Source of the DNA: Methylobacter sp. | GTDB lineage: Bacteria; Pseudomonadota; Gammaproteobacteria; Methylococcales; Methylomonadaceae | Length of the DNA stretch: 64,000 bases | Direction: 5' to 3' | Assembly: GCA_030699385.1 (NCBI GenBank) | Contig: JAUYMY010000054.1 | Span: forward strand, 35,247-99,246 | Shown: positions 1 to 7,361 of the stretch, in pieces | How the letters are laid out: every line of letters begins with the position of its first letter | Numbering within the stretch: the first letter of the stretch is position 1 | Translations under genes and position numbers: made by a program | The notes under the pieces: model-generated | What the model was told of the DNA's origin: nothing | What the model saw: only the letters and a program-made list of their open reading frames with translations | Database searches by the model: none

Positions 1-944
1 AAAATAGCGCCGGGGAATTCGGCAAATTCTTTTTGTTGATCCTGCCACGCGCCGCCGTAATTACCGGCCAAATGCGGGTAAGCTTTCAATTTTGGATAAG
101 CGTGCGCAGGCAACATTTCGCCGTGGGTGTAAATGTTGATGCCGGTGTCTTTGGTTTGCTCCAATAAAGCCGCCAAATCGCCCAAATCATGGCCGGAGAC
201 CAAAATGGCCTTGCCTTTAATCGGAGTGGTGCGTACTTGCGTGGGCTGTTGCGCGCCAAAAGTGCCGTTATTGACTTTATCCAATAAGGCCATCACTTCA
301 AGGTTTATCGTGCCCAACGCCATAGCCTGATTCAACAAGGCATCGACATCGGTAGGATCGGTGCTGAGAAAATCCAGCGCTTCTTCGATACCGGCATAAA
401 TACTGGCGCTTTCACCGCCCAATACATAAGCATGATGCGCGTAAGCACAAACGCCTTTAAGGCCGTACAACACCAAAGAACGCAGGCCGATAATGTCCGC
501 GCCCACTTTATCAAGGTCGGCATTAATACCGACATCGGCGGCTTGTTTCAACATGCCTTCCATATCGGCAGCCGGTTGCCAAGCGGCAGCGCCGTCCAAT
601 TCTTCGGGCGTGATACCGGCGGCTTGTGCAGCGGCAAGATAGCTGGCTTTAACCCGGTCGCGTATTTGCGCGGCTTCCTGAATCAAGGTCACAAAACGAG
701 TGGCGTTGAAATTGACGTTGGTCAAGGTGGTGAACATCGCGTACAGCACAAATTCATCGGCAGCATTATCCGGCACATTCAGCGCACGGGCGCGCTTGGT
801 GTATTGGGCAATGCCTTTAACCGCGTGTATTAATACATCTTGTAAATCAGACGTGGTCGCATCTTTGCCGCACATGCCTTTAGCAGTTGCGCAACCGCTG
901 TCGGCATTGGTGCGGTCGGTTTGTTCGCATTGGTAACAAAACAT
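1..944 (-). CDS. hcp: Hybrid-cluster protein (hydroxylamine reductase family), class II, C-terminus outside window
   Basis: The N-terminal 314 residues are visible; the family is usually about 550 long, so the gene runs off the left edge. The start [10 protein letters not shown] and Cys3, Cys6, Cys18 and Cys25 (C-X2-C-X11-C-X6-C) are seen directly and match the class II pattern of enterobacterial Hcp. Most hybrid-cluster ligands would lie beyond the edge. Known members are cytoplasmic Fe-S proteins of nitrosative stress, with NO reductase, S-nitrosylase or hydroxylamine reductase activity proposed. The ATG is supported by AAGGAG 9 nt upstream. It diverges from norR and has a sigma-54-type promoter, so NO-dependent activation by NorR is inferred. 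No hcr partner lies beside it within the window. Confidence 0.93.
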   Translation of the reverse strand, partial: MFCYQCEQTDRTNADSGCATAKGMCGKDATTSDLQDVLIHAVKGIAQYTKRARALNVPDNAADEFVLYAMFTTLTNVNFNATRFVTLIQEAAQIRDRVKASYLAAAQAAGITPEELDGAAAWQPAADMEGMLKQAADVGINADLDKVGADIIGLRSLVLYGLKGVCAYAHHAYVLGGESASIYAGIEEALDFLSTDPTDVDALLNQAMALGTINLEVMALLDKVNNGTFGAQQPTQVRTTPIKGKAILVSGHDLGDLAALLEQTKDTGINIYTHGEMLPAHAYPKLKAYPHLAGNYGGAWQDQQKEFAEFPGAI

Positions 945-1010
945 CAGATAAGTCTCCTTGAGATTGAAAAAAAAGTGAGGGGCTTGGATTTTTCCCAACT
1001 TCCAGACAAC

Positions 1011-1026
1011 AGCATTTACCATGCCA
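1011..1026 (-). promoter_or_regulatory. Sigma-54 (-24/-12) promoter for hcp
   Basis: On the minus strand this reads TGGCATGGTAAATGCT. The GG and GC doublets are exactly 10 nt apart, as in the sigma-54 consensus TGGCACG-N4-TTGC(A/T), with only two departures from it. Transcription would begin near position 1000, leaving a leader of about 55 nt before hcp. The NorR-type boxes lie about 45-80 bp upstream, a normal enhancer distance. Confidence 0.75.
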
Positions 1027-1067
1027 AGAAAAAAGCCTTGTGTTTACTGCTTTCACCCAAGTATCGT

Positions 1068-1104
1068 TGTCAAATTAACATCAATAAAAGCTGTCAAATT
1101 GACA
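1068..1104. promoter_or_regulatory. Two NorR-type operator boxes
   Basis: TGTCAAATTAACA (1068-1080) and TGTCAAATTGACA (1092-1104) both fit the NorR rule GT-N7-AC, and the second is a nearly perfect palindrome. Their centres are 24 bp apart. They sit just upstream of norR and upstream of the hcp sigma-54 promoter, so they could serve both as enhancer for hcp and as autoregulatory sites for norR. The usual third box of E. coli norV was not found. Confidence 0.75.
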
Positions 1105-1118
1105 GCACGGTTATCCTT

Positions 1119-2669
1119 ATGACAACAAATCTATTTTTTACTTCCTTAATCGCCATTGTGGCCGACCTGTCCGCGCAAATGACCACAGCGCAGCGTTACC
1201 AACGTTTGCTGGAACATTTGTGCCGTATTTTTCCGTGTAACGCCTCGGCCCTGCTCAAACTTGAAACCCCTTATCTACTGCCGCTGGCGGTTAACGGCTT
1301 ATCGGAAGACACGCTGGGACGGCGTTTTAAGGTCAGCGAACATCCGCGTCTGGCGCAGATTTTGGCGTCCGAGAACTCGGTGCGCTTTGCTGCCGATTGC
1401 GAGCTGCCCGATCCTTACGACGGCTTGGTTGAATCGGAAAGCGAACAACTGTTGGTGCATGATTGCATGGGCGCGACGCTGTTTATCGACGGTAAACCCT
1501 GGGGCGTTTTAACTCTGGATGCGCTGACGCCCGGCTCGTTCGACAATATCGACCCGATGCAGCTGAACACTTTTATCAGCCTGACGGCGGCGACGGTCAA
1601 AGCGGCGGGGCTGATAGCATCGCTGGAGCAGCGGGTGCGTTATGCCACCCAAACCGTGTTTCAAGAAAACACCGACCAAGACATGATCGGCGACAGCGAC
1701 TGTATGCGTAAATTGCGCAGTGAAATTTCCATCGTTGCGCCTTCGGAATTGGCGGTGTTAATTTTGGGCGAAACCGGCGTGGGCAAGGAGCTGGTCGCCC
1801 GGCGCATTCATCTGGAATCGAACCGCGCCGATCAGGTGATGGTTTATGTCAATTGCGCGGCGATGCCGGAAAGCATTGCCGAGAGCGAGCTGTTCGGTCA
1901 CGTTAAGGGCGCCTTTTCCGGCGCGATTAACGACCGGGCGGGCAAGTTTGAATTGGCTGACGGCGGCACGATTTTTCTCGATGAAATCGGCGAACTGCCG
2001 TTGTCGATTCAGGCCAAATTATTGCGCACTTTGCAAAATGGCGAAATCCACCGCGTCGGCAGCGATCGGCAAATCAAAGTCGATGTGCGGGTTATTGCCG
2101 CCACCAACCGCAATCTGCAACAGGAAGTGGCGGCCGGGCTGTTTCGTCCCGATCTTTATCATCGTCTGGCGGTTTATCCGATGCAGGTGTCGGCCTTGCG
2201 CGAACGCGGCAAAGACGTGTTATTGCTGGCCGGGGCTTTTTTGGAAAAAAACCAGCAACGTCTGGGCATTAAAAAACTGCGTCTGGATCAAGCCGCCAAG
2301 CAAGCCTTGTTGTCTTATCACTGGCCGGGCAATATCCGTGAACTGGAACATTTGCTGAGCCGAGCGGCGCTAAAATCGGCGACCCGCACCAACCGGCAGG
2401 CTGATTTCATCACCATTTCTTTGGCTTATCTGGATATAGTGGCGGAGCCTTTGCCCACGCCTGACATTAACCGCGCAACCGCATTATTAGCGGAACCGAC
2501 TGCACCCATTGATTTCAAACAAGCCGTGGATGAGTTTCAGCGTCAACTGATTCGGCAGCAATTGGCCGCGCAGCAGGGTAATATGGCGGCAACAGCACGG
2601 GCACTGGGATTGGATAGGGGCAATTTCCACCGCTTACTAAAGCGCTTGGCCGTTAATACGGATGCTTGA
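1119..2669 (+). CDS. norR: NO-responsive sigma-54-dependent activator NorR
   Basis: 516 residues, close to E. coli NorR (504). Order: N-terminal GAF domain (about 20-165), AAA+ sigma-54 interaction domain (about 185-420), C-terminal Fis-type helix-turn-helix (last 40 residues). The residues that hold the non-haem iron in E. coli NorR appear conserved: Asp98, Asp101, His114, Cys116 and Asp134. Walker A GETGVGKE is at 217-224, Walker B at 282-289. The sigma-54 contact loop reads GAFSGA (264-269) instead of the usual GAFTGA, a conservative change. The ATG at 1119 was chosen because the longer frame would run into hcp and because the GAF homology starts here. No clear Shine-Dalgarno is visible. 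It diverges from hcp, its likely target. Confidence 0.93.
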   Translation: MTTNLFFTSLIAIVADLSAQMTTAQRYQRLLEHLCRIFPCNASALLKLETPYLLPLAVNGLSEDTLGRRFKVSEHPRLAQILASENSVRFAADCELPDPYDGLVESESEQLLVHDCMGATLFIDGKPWGVLTLDALTPGSFDNIDPMQLNTFISLTAATVKAAGLIASLEQRVRYATQTVFQENTDQDMIGDSDCMRKLRSEISIVAPSELAVLILGETGVGKELVARRIHLESNRADQVMVYVNCAAMPESIAESELFGHVKGAFSGAINDRAGKFELADGGTIFLDEIGELPLSIQAKLLRTLQNGEIHRVGSDRQIKVDVRVIAATNRNLQQEVAAGLFRPDLYHRLAVYPMQVSALRERGKDVLLLAGAFLEKNQQRLGIKKLRLDQAAKQALLSYHWPGNIRELEHLLSRAALKSATRTNRQADFITISLAYLDIVAEPLPTPDINRATALLAEPTAPIDFKQAVDEFQRQLIRQQLAAQQGNMAATARALGLDRGNFHRLLKRLAVNTDA

Positions 2670-3205
2670 GTCTATATTCAAGCATGAAATAAATTGAACA
2701 ACTGCTTACAGTCGGAGTGCAGGCTTTGCTTGCCTATGCAGGCGAAGCCAAGACATACCAAAAATTGTCCACGAAAGGCACGAAAAAACACGAAATTTTC
2801 GGCACCCTTCATTTGCAAGCAAAAATAGTAGGCACATAGGAGTAGAGAAGAGCCTTTTCGACTCTCCCTCCGGGTCATCGAAGGCGGTCACCCGTCCCCG
2901 ATGACCCGGTGCTTGGGGACAATCAATGATGCGCAGCGAAATTGTTTGTGATCACGTAGTAGCCGCGTGCGGTGAGGCGTATCAACAAAGGTTGTCGTTG
3001 ATTATTGCCAACGGCATGGCATTCAAGTGCTGCCCACAGTGGCACAGCTAATCGCAGGCGACATTGGCCCGTGGAAACTTTAATTTAAAAGCTCAATCTG
3101 GTATCTTTGCCGCTTGACTTCATTTCCACGCAATCCATTAATTTTTATACACATCTCGCAGCACGCCGCGTGGAAACGAGAAAAAAAACAGCACAAGGGA
3201 CTCAA
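2670..3205. other. Gene-free gap with hairpins
   Basis: No convincing gene is seen between norR and the helicase. An 8-bp hairpin overlapping the norR stop (2662-2685) lacks a U-tract, so it is a weak terminator candidate. A perfect 11-bp inverted repeat, CCGGGTCATCG at 2870-2880 with its complement at 2899-2909, and part of the CCACGAAA repeat family (2761-2840) fill much of the rest. Confidence 0.6.
2761..2840. repeat. Partial copy of the CCACGAAA palindromic repeat family
   Basis: The stretch beginning AAAATTGTCCACGAAAGGCA, followed by a GTAGGCACAT-like core, resembles the left arm and core of the 195-bp elements at 21968-22162 and 30256-30450. The right arm is missing, so it is a remnant. 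Confidence 0.55.
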
Positions 3206-5128
3206 TTGACCGAATTAGAAAAGTTTTTCAGCAGTAACGGCGGCTTAGCAGACGTCATTCCCGGCTACCAGCCACGCGCCGCTCAGATTGAAATGGCCGA
3301 GGCCATTGCCTACGCTATCGAAGCCAACCAACATTTAATCGCCGAAGCCGGCACCGGCACCGGCAAAACCTTTGCCTATTTGGTGCCCGCCATTTTATCC
3401 GGCAAAAAAGTCATTGTCTCCACCGGCACTAAAAACCTGCAGGATCAGCTGTTTAACAAGGATTTGCCGGTGATCCGCAAAGCCATGAAAACGCCGTTTA
3501 TCGCCGCGCTGTTAAAAGGCCGCAGCAATTATTTATGCACTTACCGGCTAAAAAACGCACTGACTTCGACGCTCGGATTCAGCAAGGAAGATGCGGTTGC
3601 GCTGGCAAAAATCAAATCCTGGTCAAAACGCACCCACACCGGCGACACTTCGGAAATGTCCGACGTGGCCGAAAGCGACCCGGTCTGGTATCAGGCGACT
3701 TCATCGCTGGACAATTGTCTTGGACAGGAGTGTTCGGATTACACCGACTGCTTTCTGGTCAAGGCGCGGAAAAAGGCGCAGGAATCTGAAATCCTGGTGG
3801 TCAACCATCATTTGCTGTGCGCGGATTGGTCGATACGCGACAGCGGTTTTGGCGAATTATTGCCCAATGCCGAAGTGGTCATCATCGACGAGGCGCACCA
3901 ACTGGCCGACACCGCGTCCAACTTTTTAGGCATCAGCGTCAGCGCCAAACAGCTGAACGATCTGGCAAAAGATACGCTGATGGAATATTTCAAAGACGCC
4001 ACCGACCTGCCCGCGCTGCGCACAGCCTCTGAAGACCTGGAACACGAAGTGAAAGATTTGCGGCTGGCATTCGGCATTGAGTTGAAACGCGGCGACTGGA
4101 AGGACATCGAAAACAACCCGAAAATTGCCGCCAATTTGACTGCGGTTAAAGACCAGTTGCAGCGCCTAACCGAGCAACTGGAACTGGCCTCGGTCAAAAC
4201 CAAAGGCCTGGATGCTTGTTTTAAACGCGCCGACGAACTGCTGCAGCAGCTACAAATCATCCTCGAAGACAACAGCGGCAAATGGATACGCTGGTACGAA
4301 ACCTATAAAAACACCTTCACCTTGAGCCGCACGCCGCTGGACATTGCCGCCGAATTCCGCTCTTTCATGCTGCAACATCAGGCGGCGTGGATTTTTACCT
4401 CGGCAACCTTGAGCGTGGCCAACAAGTTCGACCATTTCGCCAATAATTTGGGGCTAAGCAATGCCGCCAGCGAAAGTTGGGGCAGCCCGTTCGATTACGC
4501 GCATCAATCGCTGTTTTATCACCCGAAAGGCTTGCCGCAGCCCAATGACCCCGAGTTCATCCCAACCATTGTCGAGTTCGCCATTCCGGTGTTGCAGGCC
4601 AGCAAAGGCCGGGCATTTTTTCTGTTCACCAGCCATCGCGCACTGAAACAGGCCGCCGAATTACTGGAGAAAAAAACCGATTTCCCGCTGCTGATTCAGG
4701 GCAGTCGCCCCAAGGCTTTGTTGCTGGAGCAATTTAAAGCGGCAGGTAATGCCGTGTTGCTGGGCACATCGAGTTTTTGGGAAGGTGTCGATGTCAGGGG
4801 CGAAGCCTTATCCTGCGTCATCATCGATAAACTGCCGTTCGCCTCGCCCGGCGATCCAGTGTTAAAAGCGCGCCTGGACGCCATGACACAACAAGGACGG
4901 AACCCGTTTTTCGAATACCAACTGCCCACTGCCGTGATTGCGTTAAGGCAAGGCATAGGCCGCCTAATCCGCGACGTGACCGACCGGGGCGTATTAATGG
5001 TGTGCGATCCGCGCCTGTTAAAAAAAGCTTACGGGCAGATATTTTTAGACAGCGTACCGGCAATGAAACGCACCCGCGACATAGACGAGGTGCGGGCGTT
5101 TTTTCAGAATGAGCCGTTAGAGAAATAG
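3206..5128 (+). CDS. yoaA: ATP-dependent DNA helicase, DinG/XPD family, YoaA type
   Basis: 640 residues, matching E. coli YoaA (636) along its length. Superfamily 2 helicase with Walker A GTGTGKT (49-55), DEAH box IDEAHQ (about 227-232) and motif VI QGIGRLIR near the C-terminus. Cys111, Cys171, Cys176 and Cys182 fit the four Fe-S cluster ligands of XPD-like helicases. Known YoaA partners the HolC subunit of DNA polymerase III in repairing stalled forks. The start is TTG at 3206, because AAGGGA stands 5 nt before it and E. coli YoaA begins at the same place; the frame stays open upstream to another TTG at 3107 that lacks a ribosome site. The final Lys codon and TAG stop lie inside an AAATAGAAC repeat. 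Confidence 0.9.
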   Translation: MTELEKFFSSNGGLADVIPGYQPRAAQIEMAEAIAYAIEANQHLIAEAGTGTGKTFAYLVPAILSGKKVIVSTGTKNLQDQLFNKDLPVIRKAMKTPFIAALLKGRSNYLCTYRLKNALTSTLGFSKEDAVALAKIKSWSKRTHTGDTSEMSDVAESDPVWYQATSSLDNCLGQECSDYTDCFLVKARKKAQESEILVVNHHLLCADWSIRDSGFGELLPNAEVVIIDEAHQLADTASNFLGISVSAKQLNDLAKDTLMEYFKDATDLPALRTASEDLEHEVKDLRLAFGIELKRGDWKDIENNPKIAANLTAVKDQLQRLTEQLELASVKTKGLDACFKRADELLQQLQIILEDNSGKWIRWYETYKNTFTLSRTPLDIAAEFRSFMLQHQAAWIFTSATLSVANKFDHFANNLGLSNAASESWGSPFDYAHQSLFYHPKGLPQPNDPEFIPTIVEFAIPVLQASKGRAFFLFTSHRALKQAAELLEKKTDFPLLIQGSRPKALLLEQFKAAGNAVLLGTSSFWEGVDVRGEALSCVIIDKLPFASPGDPVLKARLDAMTQQGRNPFFEYQLPTAVIALRQGIGRLIRDVTDRGVLMVCDPRLLKKAYGQIFLDSVPAMKRTRDIDEVRAFFQNEPLEK

Positions 5129-5147
5129 AACGCGGATAGCACGGATT
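5123..5147. repeat. Half-copy of the AAATAGAACACGGAT repeat
   Basis: AAATAGAACGCGGATAGCAC is the left arm of the palindromic family seen complete at 15921-16008, 55611-55720 and 57711-57801. Here only one arm remains, and the TAG inside it is the yoaA stop codon. Confidence 0.6.
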
Positions 5148-5162
5148 TTCCCACGCCCACGC

Positions 5163-5301
5163 CCAAGCTCCAGAGACTGTGAAAGTATTCTGAAATTAGG
5201 CGGAATTGCCAATTTCGACAACCAGCAATCAATAACTTACAGTGCTTTTTCTGCTATTTTTTAGTGATTCTGACAATACTTTCACAGTCTCTCCAGCTTG
5301 G
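5163..5301. repeat. MITE-like element with long terminal inverted repeats
   Basis: The left arm contains AGAGACTGTGAAAGTATT (from 5172) and the right arm (5275-5292) carries its exact complement. The match extends outward through CCAAGCT with one mismatched step. The roughly 139-bp unit has no coding capacity. This is the structure of a non-autonomous element; the parent transposase is not in the window. Confidence 0.7.
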
Positions 5302-5342
5302 GAGTGACTATCTGCCAAGCTGCTTACATCCCACTTTCGGCG

Positions 5343-5416
5343 CGCTTATATTCCCGGCGCGATAACTCTCGCGTTATAAGCGTTCAGTCCCCTCTTTTTC
5401 AAAGAGTGGACTGAAC
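5343..5416. repeat. Two successive hairpins, the second repeated at 53.6 kb
   Basis: CGCTTATA and TATAAGCG form one inverted repeat, and GTTCAGTCC (5382-5390) pairs with GGACTGAAC (5408-5416) around CTCTTTTTCAAAGAG. The core of the second hairpin and the tail CTGAACACNTACCAA recur at 53636-53680. Together with the MITE-like element these fill the gap before the signalling block. Confidence 0.55.
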
Positions 5417-5506
5417 ACGTACCAAAATATCACCGCGATGACATATTCATGTAATAAAAGCCCTCTATGCTGAGTATAACCTCAACATGATTAGGCGAAT
5501 TATCAG

Positions 5507-7318
5507 ATGCCGGATTTACGCAAAGAAATAATTAGCATACTGGACGAAAGGCAGTTAACGCCGCATTTTCAACCTATCGTTTCCTTGACCCAAAAGAAAA
5601 TTATCGGCTATGAGGCGCTGATACGCGGGCCGTCGGACAGTTCGCTGCACAGCCCGTTCAATTTATTTACGACTGCCGAAAAATATAATTTAAGCACCCG
5701 CCTGGAGTTTTTATGCCGGGAAATCACCATACAACGTTACGCCGATCTGGATATTAGAGAAAAGCTGTTCATTAACGCCAGCCCTCTCGTATTGCTGCAA
5801 CCGGAATTTAAAAAGGGCGAAACGCTGCGTTTGCTCGATCACTATGGCGTTAATCCGCGCTCTGTGATTATTGAATTGACTGAGCATAAGCCTGCCGATA
5901 ATTATCAAATCATGCGCGCTTCGGCCAAACATTATCGGAGTATGGGCTTTGCGATTGCGCTGGATGATTTAGGTGCGGGTTATTCAGGTCTGCGGCTGTG
6001 GTCGGAATTGCTGCCCGAATACGTAAAAATAGACAAACACTTCATCCATGCACTGCATGACGATGCGGTCAAACTTAATTTTGTCCGTTCGATTCAAAGT
6101 ATGGCGGCGTCGCTAAACTGCAATGTGATTGCCGAAGGTATTGAAACGGAAGACGAATTTAAGGCGATCGAAAAATTGGGCATTACTCATGCCCAAGGCT
6201 ATTATTTTGCCCGGCCGACGATGATTCCGGTAGAAAAAATAGACAGCTCGCTCTTTACCACGCCAGATCGCAGCAAAGAGTACAAATCCAGCTTGCCTAA
6301 TGCCATCACCGCAATTCATATCATCCGTGACATCACGCCTATTTCGGCAAAAACCTCGATCAGCGAGGTGATGAATCTGTTTCATCACAACGGTGAACTC
6401 ACACTGTTGCCATTGGTCGATGACAATATGGCTTCGGGCATTATTTTTCGCGACAAGTTTCTGACCAAGCTGTTTTCCACCCGCTACGGCATCGATTTGC
6501 ATGGGAAAAACGCGATCAAAACTTTTGTCGAAAACACCCCGTTATGTATCGATAAAAACATGCCTATTGATTTAGTCAGCAAACAATTGACCTCCTTAAC
6601 CACCAGCGACCCGGCTTTTATCATCACCGATAACGGCGAATATATGGGCATCGGCACGTTGCTGGATTTGTTGGCCGAATTTACCCGCCAGCAAATCGAT
6701 AATGCCAGACATGCCAATCCGCTGACTTTATTGCCGGGTAGCGTGCCGATTAATAACCAGATTAACCAATTGCTGGCCAGTAATACGCCGTTTGCGTTCG
6801 GCTATTTTGATTTGGATAACTTCAAGCCTTTTAACGATGTTTACGGCTACGATGCCGGCGACCAAATTATCAAAGCCGTTGCCAACACCTTGACTCAATG
6901 CATTCCGGCAGAAAACGGGCGGGTCGGCCATATTGGCGGCGACGATTTTATTGTGATTTTTACCTGCAATGACTGGCTGCAGCGTTGCGAAAATATATTG
7001 GACAGTTTTAAAAATACTGTCCCGGCCTATTACAGCGACAACGATATTAAAGCAGGCGGCATTCATACTGAAAACAGAGCGGGAGAATCCTGTTTTTTTC
7101 CGTTAATCAGCCTGTCCATCGGCTTGGTCAATCCACTGTCAACCGGCTTGTGCCGCTCCCATGTCGATCTGGCCGATTTAGCCTCCGAAGCCAAGAAAAT
7201 GGCTAAAAAAACCAGCGGCAACAGCCTTTTCATTAACCAGCGCACGAGCACAAAAAACGTTGAAAACTTTAAAACCGGCTTACATAACCCAGCCATCAAG
7301 CTGCATGTTGTTAATTAA
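5507..7318 (+). CDS. Cyclic-di-GMP signalling protein, EAL-CBS-GGDEF
   Basis: 603 residues with no signal peptide or membrane segment, so probably cytoplasmic. The EAL phosphodiesterase domain comes first (about 15-250) and keeps YEALIRG, the substrate Asn in INAS, IELTE, LDDLGAGYSG, the Lys of VKID, and AEGIET, so it should be able to cleave c-di-GMP. A CBS-pair region follows (about 275-400), then a GGDEF-type cyclase domain (about 430-590) whose signature reads GGDDF instead of GGDEF or GGEEF, with no clear RxxD inhibitory site. The likely net activity is phosphodiesterase, with the CBS pair as a nucleotide sensor; this is inference. It heads a same-strand block with a chemoreceptor and a second EAL protein. 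Ribosome site is weak. Confidence 0.85.
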   Translation: MPDLRKEIISILDERQLTPHFQPIVSLTQKKIIGYEALIRGPSDSSLHSPFNLFTTAEKYNLSTRLEFLCREITIQRYADLDIREKLFINASPLVLLQPEFKKGETLRLLDHYGVNPRSVIIELTEHKPADNYQIMRASAKHYRSMGFAIALDDLGAGYSGLRLWSELLPEYVKIDKHFIHALHDDAVKLNFVRSIQSMAASLNCNVIAEGIETEDEFKAIEKLGITHAQGYYFARPTMIPVEKIDSSLFTTPDRSKEYKSSLPNAITAIHIIRDITPISAKTSISEVMNLFHHNGELTLLPLVDDNMASGIIFRDKFLTKLFSTRYGIDLHGKNAIKTFVENTPLCIDKNMPIDLVSKQLTSLTTSDPAFIITDNGEYMGIGTLLDLLAEFTRQQIDNARHANPLTLLPGSVPINNQINQLLASNTPFAFGYFDLDNFKPFNDVYGYDAGDQIIKAVANTLTQCIPAENGRVGHIGGDDFIVIFTCNDWLQRCENILDSFKNTVPAYYSDNDIKAGGIHTENRAGESCFFPLISLSIGLVNPLSTGLCRSHVDLADLASEAKKMAKKTSGNSLFINQRTSTKNVENFKTGLHNPAIKLHVVN

Positions 7319-7361
7319 ATACCGATTTACACATCATATTGCACTCTAAGAGAGGTTCAAA

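Noticed and set aside
2678..2891. Short minus-strand frames in the gap after norR
   Set aside because: They coincide with repeats and hairpins, and the translations look like random sequence.
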